Assembly: GCF_013407925.2 (NCBI RefSeq)
Contig: NZ_CP060201.1
Span: 310,001-374,000, forward strand
Direction of reading: 5' to 3'
Length of the DNA: 64,000 nt
From: Pseudomonas protegens
Lineage (GTDB): Bacteria > Pseudomonadota > Gammaproteobacteria > Pseudomonadales > Pseudomonadaceae
Positions within the stretch are counted from its first letter, which is position 1, and every line of letters starts with the position of its first letter. The position numbers were made by a program, and so were the translations under genes. The notes beneath the pieces were generated by a model, which was given only the letters and a program-made list of their open reading frames with translations, made no database searches and was not told the DNA's origin. This document shows positions 48,430 through 57,383 of this stretch, piece by piece.

Positions 48430-48897
48430 TCAGCCCAGGGCGTCCTTGAGAAAACCGGGGGCGATGTAGCGCTGGTAATGGGCTTCTGACAGGAGGAAGA
48501 ATTCCCGATCGATGGCGTCGCGCAACTCCGGCAGGCCCCAGTCGCGGAACTCCGGCAACAGCACCATGCCGTAGGCGTCCAGCTGGTTGATCACCCGCGC
48601 GCCCCGGGCAATCAGTTGGTAGGCCCAGCAGTATTCGGACTGGTGCGGCACGAAACGGATCTTGCGCTGCTCCAATTGCCCGCGCAGGCGCGCCGGATCG
48701 AAGACTTCCAGCTTGGCCGCCATCACCTGCACCAGCAGTTGCTCAAGACGCAGCCAGACTGCGCGTTTTTGCTCCTCGTTGTAACCGTTCCAGTTGATCA
48801 CTTCGTGATGGAAACGCTTGCAGCCACGGCACACCAGATCGCCGTAGACAGTGGAGCAGAGGCCGACGCAGGGGGTCTTGATGGTCTGATTGGGCAT
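48430..48897 (-). CDS. DUF1289 domain-containing protein
   Basis: A 155-residue protein. The N-terminal 55 residues are DUF1289, with the four-Cys motif TPCVGLCSTVYGDLVCRGC followed by KRFHHEVINWNGYNEEQKRA, likely an Fe-S or zinc site. The rest has no named domain (FVPHQSEYCWAYQLIARGAR). This long form is common in Pseudomonas; its role is unknown. ATG 48897 gives the usual MPNQTIKTPC start. The frame stays open upstream only because it crosses the palindromic element at 48938, so a longer protein is not supported. Confidence 0.85.
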   Translation of the reverse strand: MPNQTIKTPCVGLCSTVYGDLVCRGCKRFHHEVINWNGYNEEQKRAVWLRLEQLLVQVMAAKLEVFDPARLRGQLEQRKIRFVPHQSEYCWAYQLIARGARVINQLDAYGMVLLPEFRDWGLPELRDAIDREFFLLSEAHYQRYIAPGFLKDALG

Positions 48898-48937
48898 AGA
48901 GAAACAACGCACGCAAAGGCAAAACAGTCGGCAATGG

Positions 48938-49205
48938 TAGGGTCTGCTGCCATTGGGTGACAAGTCGCGTTGCTGGGCCAAACGGCGCGAGGCAAGGCGC
49001 GGGATGCCGCCAATGGTTGTTCCCTTGGCAAATCCCGCAACGCAGCCTCGCGCCGTTTGGCACGCAACCCGAAGGGACGGCGCCCCCTTGGCGCAGGGCG
49101 GCGTTGCTCGAAGCTTATTTGGAAAACCAAACTGCGCTTCTCGCGCCTTGCCCTGCGCCAAGGGGGCATCCGTCGCGACATGTCACCCAATGGCAGCAGA
49201 CCCTA
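48938..49205. repeat. 268-bp nested palindromic element with 32-bp terminal inverted repeats
   Basis: The ends 48938-48969 and 49174-49205 are inverted repeats with 31 of 32 matches (TAGGGTCTGCTGCC inward). Inside are two further perfect stems: 48977-48993 with 49045-49061 (17 bp, GCCAAACGGCGCGAGGC) and 49082-49099 with 49150-49167 (18 bp, GCCCCCTTGGCGCAGGGC). A small TTTGG/CCAAA hairpin lies at the tip of the second. It encodes no plausible protein. It could be a MITE-like element or a cruciform-forming repeat, and it forms the upstream region of both the DUF1289 gene and acnB. Confidence 0.8.
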
Positions 49206-49572
49206 GCCTTTTGTCTAAGATTGATCACCCCTCAAACTTCAATACAGCAACTTACGTTGAGACTTTTTTTGCCGTAGAATCAGCCAGCCTTTTTAGGCGC
49301 CAATGTCCGTTTGAAGCTGTTTTCAAAGCGTCACGAGCACAGTCGTTCCTTCAGAGCGGTGTTGGCGAGGGATTTTTCCAGCGGGGAAAAATCCAGCGCC
49401 AACCCTCATCAGCTCCCCGTTCTGCAGGCGTAAAACTTTGAAAGCAGCTTCTGTAAGGAATTGTCGGTAATTCTGGCTAAGTGGCGCACAACGCCACGCA
49501 GCGCATGAGTACGGCAATTTCGGGATGAGCGTCCCGGACACCCATTTGGGACCACTGATGAGGGTAATAACT
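49206..49572 (+). promoter_or_regulatory. Long upstream/leader region of acnB
   Basis: 367 bases without a gene. A candidate -10 TAGAAT lies at 49275-49280 after a T-rich stretch, with only a weak -35. From there the leader would be about 285 bases. It holds a strong hairpin at 49361-49403: outer stem GTTGGCG/CGCCAAC and inner 10-bp stem GGATTTTTCC/GGAAAAATCC around a 5-base loop. No T-run follows. Shorter dyads such as GTGGCG/CGCCAC lie near 49482. Confidence 0.5.
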
Positions 49573-52173
49573 GTGCTTGAAGCCTACCGCAAACATATCG
49601 AAGAGCGCGCAGCACTGGGTATCGTTCCCCAGCCGCTTAACGCCGAACAAACTGCAGGCCTGGTCGAGCTGCTGAAGAATCCCCCGGCTGGCGAAGAAGC
49701 TTTCCTCGTTGACCTGATCACCAACCGCGTTCCACCAGGAGTCGACGAAGCCGCCTACGTCAAGGCCGGTTTCCTCTCCGCGCTGGCCAAAGGCGAAGCC
49801 TCCTCCCCCCTGATCGACAAGAAGCGCGCCGTTGAGCTGCTGGGCACCATGCAGGGCGGCTACAACATCGTCACCCTGGTGGACCTGCTGGACGACGCCG
49901 AACTGGCGCCAGTGGCCGCCGCTCAACTCAAGCACACCCTGTTGATGTTCGACGCTTTCCACGATGTCGCGGAAAAAGCCAAGAACGGCAACGTTCACGC
50001 CCAAGCCGTGCTGCAATCCTGGGCCGACGGCGAGTGGTTCAAGAACCGCCCGGTACTGGCCGACAAGATCAGCCTGCGGGTGTTCAAGGTTCCCGGCGAA
50101 ACCAACACCGACGACCTCTCCCCTGCCCCTGACGCCTGGTCCCGCCCGGACATCCCGCTGCACGCCCTGGCCATGCTGAAAATGGCCCGTGACGGCATCG
50201 TGCCGGACGTGCAAGGCTCCATCGGCCCGATGAAACAGATCGAGCAGATGCGCAACGACGGCTTCCCGATCGCCTACGTCGGCGACGTGGTCGGCACCGG
50301 TTCGTCGCGTAAGTCGGCAACCAACTCGGTCCTGTGGTTCTTCGGCGACGACGTTCCTTACGTGCCGAACAAGCGTGCCGGCGGTTTCTGCTTCGGCAGC
50401 AAGATCGCTCCAATCTTCTACAACACCATGGAAGACGCCGGCGCCCTGCCGATCGAATTCGACGTGTCGAAGTTGAACATGGGCGACGTGATCGACCTGT
50501 ACCCGCACGCTGGCAAAGTCACCAAGCACAACAGCGACGAAGTCCTGGCCACCTTCGAAATGAAGACCCCGGTACTGCTCGACGAAGTCCGTGCCGGCGG
50601 CCGTATCCCGCTGATCATCGGCCGTGGCCTGACCGAGAAGGCCCGCGCCGAACTGGGCCTGCCGCCATCCGACCTGTTCAAGAAGCCTGAAGCTCCAGCC
50701 GAAAGCACCAAGGGTTTCACCCTGGCGCAGAAGATGGTCGGCAAGGCGTGCGGCGTGACTGGCGTGCGTCCAGGCACCTACTGCGAACCGAAGATGACCA
50801 CCGTCGGCTCCCAGGACACCACCGGTCCCATGACCCGTGACGAACTGAAGGACCTGGCTTGCCTGGGCTTCTCCACCGACCTGGTGATGCAGTCGTTCTG
50901 CCACACCGCGGCCTATCCGAAGCCGATCGACGTCACCACGCACCACACCCTGCCTGACTTCATCATGACCCGTGGCGGCGTGTCCCTGCGTCCGGGCGAC
51001 GGCATCATCCACAGCTGGCTGAACCGCATGCTGCTGCCGGACACCGTCGGCACCGGTGGCGACTCCCACACCCGTTTCCCGATCGGCATCTCGTTCCCGG
51101 CCGGTTCCGGCCTGGTGGCCTTCGCCGCCGCCACTGGCGTCATGCCTCTGGACATGCCGGAATCGATCCTGGTTCGCTTCAAGGGCAAGCTGCAGCCTGG
51201 CGTCACCCTGCGTGACCTGGTCCACGCCATCCCTTACTACGCGATCCAGAAAGGCCTGCTGACCGTCGAGAAGAAAGGCAAGAAGAACGCCTTCTCCGGC
51301 CGCATCCTGGAGATCGAAGGTCTGGAAACCCTGACCGTCGAGCAAGCCTTCGAACTGTCCGACGCCTCGGCCGAGCGTTCGGCTGCCGGTTGCACCATCA
51401 AGCTGTCCAAAGAGTCGATCGCCGAGTACCTGAAGTCCAACATCACCCTGCTGCGCTGGATGATCGGCGAAGGCTACGGCGATGCCCGGACCCTGGAACG
51501 TCGCGCCCAAGCGATGGAAGCCTGGCTGGCCAACCCTGAGCTGCTGGAAGCCGACAAGGACGCCGAGTACGCCGAAGTCATCGAGATCGACCTGGCCGAC
51601 GTCAAGGAGCCTGTGCTCTGCGCGCCGAACGACCCGGACGACGCTCGCCTGCTGTCCAGCGTCGCTGGCCAGAAGATCGACGAAGTGTTCATCGGTTCCT
51701 GCATGACCAACATCGGTCACTTCCGCGCCGCCGGTAAGCTGCTGGATCAGGTCAAGGGCCAGCTGCCAACCCGTCTGTGGCTGTCGCCGCCGACCAAGAT
51801 GGACGCTCACCAGCTGACCGAAGAAGGCTACTACGGCATCTACGGCAAGGCTGGCGCGCGCATGGAAATGCCGGGCTGCTCGCTGTGCATGGGTAACCAG
51901 GCACGTGTAGAACCGAACTCGACCGTGGTGTCGACTTCGACCCGTAACTTCCCGAACCGTCTGGGCGATGGCGCCAACGTCTACCTGGCTTCGGCCGAGC
52001 TGGCGTCGGTGGCTTCGATCCTGGGTCGCCTGCCGACCGTCGAGGAGTACATGGAATACGCCGGCAAGATCGACAGCATGGCCGCGGACGTGTACCGCTA
52101 CCTGAGCTTCGACCAGATCGCCGAGTTCCGTGAAGCGGCGGCCAACGCCAAGATCCCGGTGGTGCAAGCCTAA
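49573..52173 (+). CDS. acnB: Aconitate hydratase B (bifunctional aconitase / 2-methylisocitrate dehydratase)
   Basis: An 866-residue TCA-cycle enzyme, the length of E. coli AcnB (865). N-terminal HEAT-like domain ([20 protein letters not shown]), swivel domain, then the catalytic core. The [4Fe-4S] cysteines lie in [17 protein letters not shown] and [18 protein letters not shown] near the C-terminus, and substrate-binding segments include [18 protein letters not shown] and [18 protein letters not shown]. It isomerises citrate to isocitrate and also dehydrates methylisocitrate. The start is GTG at 49573 after GAGGGT, giving the family N-terminus; an ATG at 49525 has no site. Apo-AcnB of E. coli binds mRNA. 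Confidence 0.97.
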   Translation: MLEAYRKHIEERAALGIVPQPLNAEQTAGLVELLKNPPAGEEAFLVDLITNRVPPGVDEAAYVKAGFLSALAKGEASSPLIDKKRAVELLGTMQGGYNIVTLVDLLDDAELAPVAAAQLKHTLLMFDAFHDVAEKAKNGNVHAQAVLQSWADGEWFKNRPVLADKISLRVFKVPGETNTDDLSPAPDAWSRPDIPLHALAMLKMARDGIVPDVQGSIGPMKQIEQMRNDGFPIAYVGDVVGTGSSRKSATNSVLWFFGDDVPYVPNKRAGGFCFGSKIAPIFYNTMEDAGALPIEFDVSKLNMGDVIDLYPHAGKVTKHNSDEVLATFEMKTPVLLDEVRAGGRIPLIIGRGLTEKARAELGLPPSDLFKKPEAPAESTKGFTLAQKMVGKACGVTGVRPGTYCEPKMTTVGSQDTTGPMTRDELKDLACLGFSTDLVMQSFCHTAAYPKPIDVTTHHTLPDFIMTRGGVSLRPGDGIIHSWLNRMLLPDTVGTGGDSHTRFPIGISFPAGSGLVAFAAATGVMPLDMPESILVRFKGKLQPGVTLRDLVHAIPYYAIQKGLLTVEKKGKKNAFSGRILEIEGLETLTVEQAFELSDASAERSAAGCTIKLSKESIAEYLKSNITLLRWMIGEGYGDARTLERRAQAMEAWLANPELLEADKDAEYAEVIEIDLADVKEPVLCAPNDPDDARLLSSVAGQKIDEVFIGSCMTNIGHFRAAGKLLDQVKGQLPTRLWLSPPTKMDAHQLTEEGYYGIYGKAGARMEMPGCSLCMGNQARVEPNSTVVSTSTRNFPNRLGDGANVYLASAELASVASILGRLPTVEEYMEYAGKIDSMAADVYRYLSFDQIAEFREAAANAKIPVVQA

Positions 52174-52187
52174 GGCTCTAGCGTTGT

Positions 52188-52229
52188 AAAAAAGAACGCC
52201 GCGTATTCCACGATACGCGGCGTTTTTTT
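52188..52229. terminator. Bidirectional intrinsic terminator after acnB
   Basis: AACGCCGCGTAT (52195-52206) and ATACGCGGCGTT (52213-52224) form a perfect 12-bp stem with a 6-base loop, with an A-rich run before and seven T after. It serves acnB and the convergent SulP gene. Confidence 0.95.
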
Positions 52230-52317
52230 ATGCCCGCTGCCTTGGGTGGCCGCCCTGGCCGCTAGTTCGCCCTGAGCTGCGCAGCCACCCAGGCGCGATA
52301 CGCCCAAGCGCCCAGAC

Positions 52318-54000
52318 TCAATGCCAGAGCCCAGCCTGAGCCTGACCACTCCAGTTCTGCAGGCTTTCCTGCAGCGTGTCGTCGACGCTGGTGCCACTGA
52401 GCAACACCTGATACTCGGCAGTCGATGGCAAGCCCGCCAGGGCGTCCTTGGCGTTGTGCTTGAGCCGGGCCAGGGCCAGGCGCTTGTGCTCCAGGCTGAC
52501 CTGGCGGAAGAACTCGTCCAGGGCCTCGATGCTGGTGCCATCCAGGTCCGGCGACTCTTCCAGGCTGAGAATGACGCTGTGAATCGGCACCTGCGCATGG
52601 CGGATCAAGCGCAAGGCGCCGCCCAGGATGCGCTCGGCGTTGGCGAAGAACAGCGCCTCCCCCGGTCGCAGGATCAGCACCCCCGGCACCTGCCGGGCCT
52701 CGGGATGACGGCTCAGGTCGACAAAATCATGACCACTGCCCAGTTGGCCGAGGACCTGGATATCCGCCGCCGACAGCTGACGCAGCATCAACAGAATGCT
52801 CACCCCCACCGACAGCAACAGACCGTCCAGCACCCCCAGCACCAGCACCGCACTTACCGCGCAGATCACCAGGAAGCGATCCCGGCGCCAGATGAAATAG
52901 CGTCCCAACGGTTGCAGGCTCAGGCCATGGCCCAGGGCATACATAACGATCGCCGCCAGCACCGGTTCCGGCGTCAGGGCGATATAGGGCAATACCGTCA
53001 GCACGATGACCAGCATCACCGCCGCTGCGGTCAACCCCGCCAACCGCGAGCGCGCCCCGGCCGCCTCGTTGGCCGAGGTGGCCGAATAGCCGGCGCCGGC
53101 CGGCATGCCGTGAAACAGCCCCGACACCAGGTTGGAAGCGCCCAGGGCCAGCAGGTCGCGATTGGACGACACCCGGTCGCCATGCTTGAGGGCCAGGGAG
53201 CTGATGGAGCCGTAGGACTCGGCGTACAGGATCATCACCAGGGCAAACGCCAGTTCGCCCAGGCGCAGCCAATCGGCAAAGGGCAGGTCCGGCAGGCTCG
53301 GCACCTCAAGCTTCAGCTCGATGACACCGATCAGCGCCACCCCGTGAGCCGGCAGGTCGAGCCATTGTCCGGCGCCGATGCCAATCACCACCGCCACCAG
53401 CCCGCCAGGCACGTAGGGAATCCGCGAACAGATCGCCAGCACCAGCAATGCCACGGCCGCCACCGCCACGCCCGCCCAGTTCCACTGCGGCCATTGCTCC
53501 AGCAACTGCGGCAGGAAACGCACCAGGTTGCCGGTGCTCAAGTGCACCCCGACCACGGTGGCGAACTGCTTGAGAATGATGGTCACCGCCAGGCCAAAGG
53601 CAAAGCCGCGCAACACCGGCTTGGCAATGAACGCGGTGACGCCGCCCAGGCGAAACAGCCCCGCCAGGATGAAAAACGCCCCGGTGAGCAGCACCAGGGC
53701 GAACCCCAGGCTCAGGCGCAGCTGCGCATCGCCGGCGGCCAGGGACAGGGTCGCCGCCGCCAGCACCGCGGCCGAAGACGAGGTGGCCGAGACGATGGCA
53801 AAGCGGCTGCTGCCGAACAGGCCGTAGCACAGCAACCCGGCGAACAGGGCAATCACCCCGGCCTGGGGCGGCAAGGCGGCGATGCTGGAATAGGCCACCG
53901 CCTCGGGCAGCAACAGGCCGGCGATGGACAAGCCGGCCAGCAGGTCGCGGCTGCGCCGCGGTTCGGAAGTGGCAGCGAGCTGCCCTTGATCAGTCGACAA
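52318..54000 (-). CDS. SulP family inorganic anion transporter with STAS domain
   Basis: A 560-residue transporter. About 11-14 hydrophobic segments cover residues 20-420, including the SulP signature-like LLLPEAVAYSSIAALPPQAG, then GFAFGLAVTIILKQFATVVG and NLVSGLFHGMPAGAGYSATS. A cytoplasmic STAS domain follows at about 430-545 (VLILRPGEALFFANAERI; DLDGTSIEALDEFF). Substrates of the family include sulfate, bicarbonate and C4-dicarboxylates; none can be assigned. The start is a TTG at 54000, since no ATG or GTG lies before the first membrane segment. It overlaps the ParB-like gene by 11 bases. Confidence 0.88.
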   Translation of the reverse strand: MSTDQGQLAATSEPRRSRDLLAGLSIAGLLLPEAVAYSSIAALPPQAGVIALFAGLLCYGLFGSSRFAIVSATSSSAAVLAAATLSLAAGDAQLRLSLGFALVLLTGAFFILAGLFRLGGVTAFIAKPVLRGFAFGLAVTIILKQFATVVGVHLSTGNLVRFLPQLLEQWPQWNWAGVAVAAVALLVLAICSRIPYVPGGLVAVVIGIGAGQWLDLPAHGVALIGVIELKLEVPSLPDLPFADWLRLGELAFALVMILYAESYGSISSLALKHGDRVSSNRDLLALGASNLVSGLFHGMPAGAGYSATSANEAAGARSRLAGLTAAAVMLVIVLTVLPYIALTPEPVLAAIVMYALGHGLSLQPLGRYFIWRRDRFLVICAVSAVLVLGVLDGLLLSVGVSILLMLRQLSAADIQVLGQLGSGHDFVDLSRHPEARQVPGVLILRPGEALFFANAERILGGALRLIRHAQVPIHSVILSLEESPDLDGTSIEALDEFFRQVSLEHKRLALARLKHNAKDALAGLPSTAEYQVLLSGTSVDDTLQESLQNWSGQAQAGLWH

Positions 54001-54607
54001 TCTGGCCCACCCATCCTGGCAAGTAACGTGCGTCCTGGCTGCGCGCCAGCTTCATGGCCCGGGCCTGAACCTTGGCCCCCAGCCGGCCCAGCGCCTGACT
54101 GTCGATGCGCCGGCGGAAAAAGTCCGCCCAGAGAAACTCGCTGAACGGTGTCGCGTCCTTGGCGAAGCCGCCAGCACGCCGCAGCACCCCCGCCAGACTG
54201 CGGTAAGGATCGTCCTGCAGATCGAGGATGCGCGCGGGAATCCGCTCGAACGAGCGCCGCACGCCCTGCGCGTCGTAAGGATGAGCCCATTGGTTGAACG
54301 CCATCACTTCCCAGAAACTGTCGGGCTCGACAAAGGACAAATCCTTGAGCACCAGCAACGGCACCTCTTTCACCCCCTCCTGCAACAGGGCCATACCGAA
54401 GTGATGGTGGTCGACGATGTAATAGCGCTGCTTGGGGCCCAGCACGCAGGGGAACCAGTGGTCCTCCAGGGCCGCCGCCCGCGCCTTGCGCTTGAGCTGC
54501 TGCCACATCTGGCGCTTGGCGTTGACTTCGGCCAAGCCCACGGTGAGTTGGGTCGGGTGCAGGGTATCCAGGCGGGCGTGGATCAACTGCGGATGAGCAC
54601 GGGCCAT
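53990..54607 (-). CDS. ParB-like (ParBc_2/DUF) domain protein
   Basis: A 205-residue protein with a ParB/Srx-type N-terminal fold: DTLHPTQLTVGLAEVNAKRQ and CVLGPKQRYYIVDHHHFGMA, where the GxxRYYIVDxHH pattern parallels the ParB nucleotide-binding box. No HTH for DNA binding is visible, so it is not a chromosome-partition ParB. The function is unknown; related small proteins are nuclease- or CTPase-like. The ATG at 54607 opens an operon with the SulP transporter, whose TTG start lies within the last codons of this gene. The overlap implies coupled translation. Confidence 0.75.
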   Translation of the reverse strand: MARAHPQLIHARLDTLHPTQLTVGLAEVNAKRQMWQQLKRKARAAALEDHWFPCVLGPKQRYYIVDHHHFGMALLQEGVKEVPLLVLKDLSFVEPDSFWEVMAFNQWAHPYDAQGVRRSFERIPARILDLQDDPYRSLAGVLRRAGGFAKDATPFSEFLWADFFRRRIDSQALGRLGAKVQARAMKLARSQDARYLPGWVGQIVD

Positions 54608-54852
54608 GCAATGACTCCAGATAGGAACAAAATCATCAGCTTAGACCTTTATTCGCGGCCGCAGACGATCCCGGTCAACGCCTTGAACGACAACGCCGCC
54701 GAGGCTGTGAAGCACCGGCGGCGTTGTCTGTTGGAGCGGGCTTGAGCCAAGGCTTGGCTGCAAGCGTCGCGGGCCGGGTGCGCCCTTAGCCGGCAGCTCG
54801 CCTGTTAGCGGGAGGGCACGGCCCGAAGGCGCCTGCTAGGGCTTTGCAGCAC

Positions 54853-56133
54853 TCAAGAGGCCAGCGAGTACACCAGGGCGGTAATCGCCACCAGGCCTAC
54901 CAGGGTCACGAACACGTTGGAGGCCTGGCCGCGATAGCGGGCCATGGCCGGCACCTTGCGGATGGCGTACATCGGCATCAGGAACAGGATCGCCGCGATG
55001 ACCGGACCGCCGAGGGTTTCGATCATCCCCAAGATGCTCGGGTTGAGGGTCGCCACCGCCCAGCAGATCACCAGCATGAACGCCGCAGTCACGCGGTCCA
55101 GGGCCTTGGCCCCGGGACGCCGGCCGCTCTTGACGATCAGCCCCTTGAGGCCTTCGCTGGCACCGATGTAGTGGCCCAGGAACGACTTGGCAATGGCCAC
55201 GAAGGCAATCAGCGGCGCGGCAAAGGCGATGGTCGGGTTGCTGAAGTGGTTGGCCAGGTAGGACAGGATCGACAGGTTCTGCGCCTTGGCTTCCGCCAGT
55301 TGTGCCGGCGACAGGGTCAGCACGCAGCTGAAGACGAAGAACAGCACCATGGCCACCATCAGCAGGTGGGCACGGGACAGGATCTGCGAGCTGCGCTCTT
55401 CGGCGTGCAGGCCGTAGCGGCGCTTCTGGTCCACGGCAAAGGCCGAGATGATCGGCGAATGGTTGAACGAGAACACCATGACCGGGATCGCCAGCCACAG
55501 GGTGTGCAGGAAGGCCGAAGGCGCCGGCACGTCACTGGCGGTGGCGAGGATGCCGCCGTTCCAGTGGGGAATCAGGAACACCGCGAGGAACGCCAGGGCG
55601 ACGATGAACGGGTAGACCATCAGGCTCATGGCCTTGACGATCACCTGCTCGCCACAGCGCACCACAGCCAGCAGGCCGAGGATCAGCACCAGGGACAGGA
55701 TCGCCCGCGGCGGCGGCGCGATGTGCAGCTGGTGCTGCATGAAGCTGCCGACGGTATTGGTCAGGGCCACGCTGTAGATCAGCAGGATCGGGAAGATGGC
55801 AAAGAAGTACAGCAAGGTGATCAGGGCACCGGCCTTGATCCCGAAGTGCTCTTCCACCACCTCGGTGATGTCGGCACCATCACGCCCGGACAGCACGAAG
55901 CGGGTCAGGCCGCGGTGGGCAAAGAAGGTCATGGGGAACGCCAGCAGCGCCAGGATCAACAGCGGCCAGAAGCCGCCGAGGCCGGCATTGATGGGCAGAA
56001 ACAGGGTACCGGCACCGATGGCGGTGCCAAACAGGCCCAGCATCCAGGTGGTGTCTTGGCGGTTCCAGCTGCTCAGGGTCGCTGGGGCCGCCGTTTCAAA
56101 GCGTTGATCAACGCTGTTGGCCTGATCATTCAT
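54853..56133 (-). CDS. Serine/threonine transporter of the HAAAP family (SdaC-like)
   Basis: A 426-residue inner-membrane permease with about 11 segments. N-terminal TTWMLGLFGTAIGAGTLFLP is the HAAAP signature; later marks are SYNHSPIISAF-like VFSFNHSPIISAFAVDQKRR and IAFVAIAKSFLGHYIGASEG. Closest resemblance is to SdaC (serine) and related proton-coupled hydroxy-amino-acid carriers. No serine deaminase gene is adjacent, so specificity is not confirmed. ATG 56133 has GGAG ten bases upstream; the frame stays open far upstream in GC-rich DNA but without a usable start. Confidence 0.88.
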   Translation of the reverse strand: MNDQANSVDQRFETAAPATLSSWNRQDTTWMLGLFGTAIGAGTLFLPINAGLGGFWPLLILALLAFPMTFFAHRGLTRFVLSGRDGADITEVVEEHFGIKAGALITLLYFFAIFPILLIYSVALTNTVGSFMQHQLHIAPPPRAILSLVLILGLLAVVRCGEQVIVKAMSLMVYPFIVALAFLAVFLIPHWNGGILATASDVPAPSAFLHTLWLAIPVMVFSFNHSPIISAFAVDQKRRYGLHAEERSSQILSRAHLLMVAMVLFFVFSCVLTLSPAQLAEAKAQNLSILSYLANHFSNPTIAFAAPLIAFVAIAKSFLGHYIGASEGLKGLIVKSGRRPGAKALDRVTAAFMLVICWAVATLNPSILGMIETLGGPVIAAILFLMPMYAIRKVPAMARYRGQASNVFVTLVGLVAITALVYSLAS

Positions 56134-56442
56134 CCGGTGGGATCTCCACATTCCGGTCGTTTGCCATTCGACCGGAGCGCGTCGGAGTACCCGACAGACA
56201 GAACCCCGGCCGAAATAGAGGGGGCGCGATTGTCCGGGATTCCGCGGGCGCTGCATAGACTCAGCTGAGGAACGGTTTATGCGCAGCAGGCATTTTTTTG
56301 TTGGCCGGCGAAGCGGCTGGCCCGGCCCTCTCGCGCCCCGACCCGCTCGCCGCAGGCGCTGGCCTGCCAGCGCTCGCATCCACAGCGGCGAGGCCCGCCC
56401 GATGAGTCCGTTCGCCAGCAAACCGGCGTCCGCGGGGTTGCG
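56134..56442. other. Intergenic region with REP-like palindromes
   Basis: Between the divergent SdaC-type gene and the small RNA candidate. It contains palindromic GC-rich repeats around 56307-56330 (TTGGCCGGCGAAGCGGCTGG) and 56350-56375 but no supported gene. The SdaC-type promoter must lie in the left part. Confidence 0.5.
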
Positions 56443-56472
56443 TTGACAGGGCTCACGGACAGACGGCATGAT
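56443..56472 (+). promoter_or_regulatory. Strong sigma-70-type promoter
   Basis: A consensus -35 TTGACA (56443-56448), an 18-base spacer and CATGAT (56467-56472) as -10. The predicted transcription start is at about 56479-56480. Confidence 0.7.
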
Positions 56473-56480
56473 CGGACCCC

Positions 56481-56558
56481 ATGAATATCTACGCGCTCAA
56501 CCCTGCCTCTACCACCACGACTGCTTCCGGCGGGTCGTGTGGTGGCTGTGCAGGGTAA
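56481..56558 (+). CDS. Possible 25-codon small ORF (Thr- and Cys-Gly-rich)
   Basis: It reads MNIYALNPASTTTTASGGSC then GGCAG and stop. The four consecutive Thr codons and the CGGC motif are unusual. There is no ribosome binding site and the predicted transcription start is at the ATG, so translation would have to be leaderless. The stop lies 18 bases before the terminator stem. It may be a leader peptide, a metal-binding micropeptide or simply chance within a small RNA. Confidence 0.3.
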   Translation: MNIYALNPASTTTTASGGSCGGCAG

Positions 56559-56576
56559 GGCAAGCACAGTAAAACC

Positions 56577-56608
56577 AAGGCCCCGCCAGCAATGGACGGG
56601 GCCTTTTG
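56577..56608 (+). terminator. Intrinsic terminator upstream of the isochorismatase-type gene
   Basis: AAGGCCCCG (56577-56585) pairs with CGGGGCCTT (56597-56605) over 9 bp, with the T-rich TTTTGTTT following. It ends the small RNA candidate 36 bases before the ATG of the downstream gene. Confidence 0.92.
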
Positions 56609-56644
56609 TTTCTCCGTCCAGCTGGCACTACAAGGAGAGACAAG

Positions 56645-57184
56645 ATGCCTTTATCCAACCCCAAGCGTGCCCTGCTGGTCATCGACATGCAGGTTGGCCT
56701 GTTCAACGGACCGGACAAGCCCTACAAGCGCGAACAGACCCTGGAAAACATCAATCAGCTGATCCGCCGCGCCCGCCAGGCCGGGGCGCCGATCTTCGCC
56801 GTGCGCCATACCGGCCCCGCCGATTCGCCGATTGCCGCCGGCAGCCCGCTCTGGCAACTGCTGCCGACCCTGGAAGTGGATGAAGAACTGGACTGCGTGC
56901 TGGACAAGACCCGCCCCAGCTGCTTTGTCGGCACCGGGCTGGCCGAGCGCCTGCAGGAAGCCCAGGTCAAGGAACTGGTGATCGTCGGCATGAAGACCCA
57001 GTACTGCGTCGACGCCACTTGCCGCGCCGCCTGCGACCTGGGCTTTGCCGCGCTGCTGGTGGAAGACGCCCACACCTGCATGGACACGCCCGTGCTGGGA
57101 GCGAAAAAAATCATCGCCCACCATAACGCCACCTTGAACGGCCCCTTCGTGCGGCTGATCAAGACCCCTGATGTGACCTTCTGA
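56645..57184 (+). CDS. Isochorismatase-family cysteine hydrolase
   Basis: A 179-residue hydrolase with the full catalytic triad: D14 in LLVIDMQVGLF, K88 in VLDKTRPSCF and C121 in VGMKTQYCVDATCRAA. The family hydrolyses isochorismate, nicotinamide, N-carbamoyl or similar substrates; with no ent or nic genes nearby the substrate is unknown. AAGGAGA lies six bases before the ATG at 56645. Transcription may read through the terminator at 56577-56608 from the strong promoter upstream, or start from a promoter I could not see. Confidence 0.9.
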   Translation: MPLSNPKRALLVIDMQVGLFNGPDKPYKREQTLENINQLIRRARQAGAPIFAVRHTGPADSPIAAGSPLWQLLPTLEVDEELDCVLDKTRPSCFVGTGLAERLQEAQVKELVIVGMKTQYCVDATCRAACDLGFAALLVEDAHTCMDTPVLGAKKIIAHHNATLNGPFVRLIKTPDVTF

Positions 57185-57383
57185 TTCAAGCCGGCCCGCC
57201 ACTGCCCCGGGGACGCCGAATCGCGCGTTACGCCCCGGGAACAGTGCCGGCCAGGATTGCCAAAATCCCCTCCGCCCCCCACCCTTGAGCCCTCGCCACG
57301 GTCTGCGCATGCCAACGGACCGTCGTCCGCGGCCGTGCCGCACCCTCCCCAGCGCCGTTCATTCATTCCCAAGGAGCCCCTTG

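Larger units (their letters stand above)
56480..56608 (+). ncRNA. Candidate small RNA of about 128 nt (or attenuator leader)
   Basis: It is bounded by a consensus promoter (start about 56480) and an intrinsic terminator ending at 56608. Inside are two more hairpins: ACCACCACGAC/GTCGTGTGGTGG (56511-56521 with 56534-56545, two-base bulge) and CTGTGC/GCACAG (56546-56569). Such a short, structured, self-contained unit is typical of a trans-acting small RNA. A 25-codon ORF begins within one or two bases of the predicted start, so a leaderless peptide or an attenuator for the hydrolase gene downstream is the alternative. I could not match it to a named Pseudomonas sRNA. Confidence 0.55.

Noticed and set aside
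48898..49161. Longer N-terminus for the DUF1289 protein
   Set aside because: The extra codons run through the 268-bp palindromic element and do not resemble the family; MPNQTIKTPC is the usual start.
49361..49403. Iron-responsive element (IRE) upstream of acnB
   Set aside because: The loop is AGCGG-like, not CAGUGN, and the bulged C of true IREs is absent.
49477..52167. A nearly 900-codon - strand frame opposite acnB
   Set aside because: acnB on the + strand is unmistakable; the opposite frame has no domain and is a codon-bias shadow.
56645..57184. Siderophore-type isochorismatase (EntB-like)
   Set aside because: It is a single small domain without a carrier domain and no ent genes are near; only the general family call is safe.
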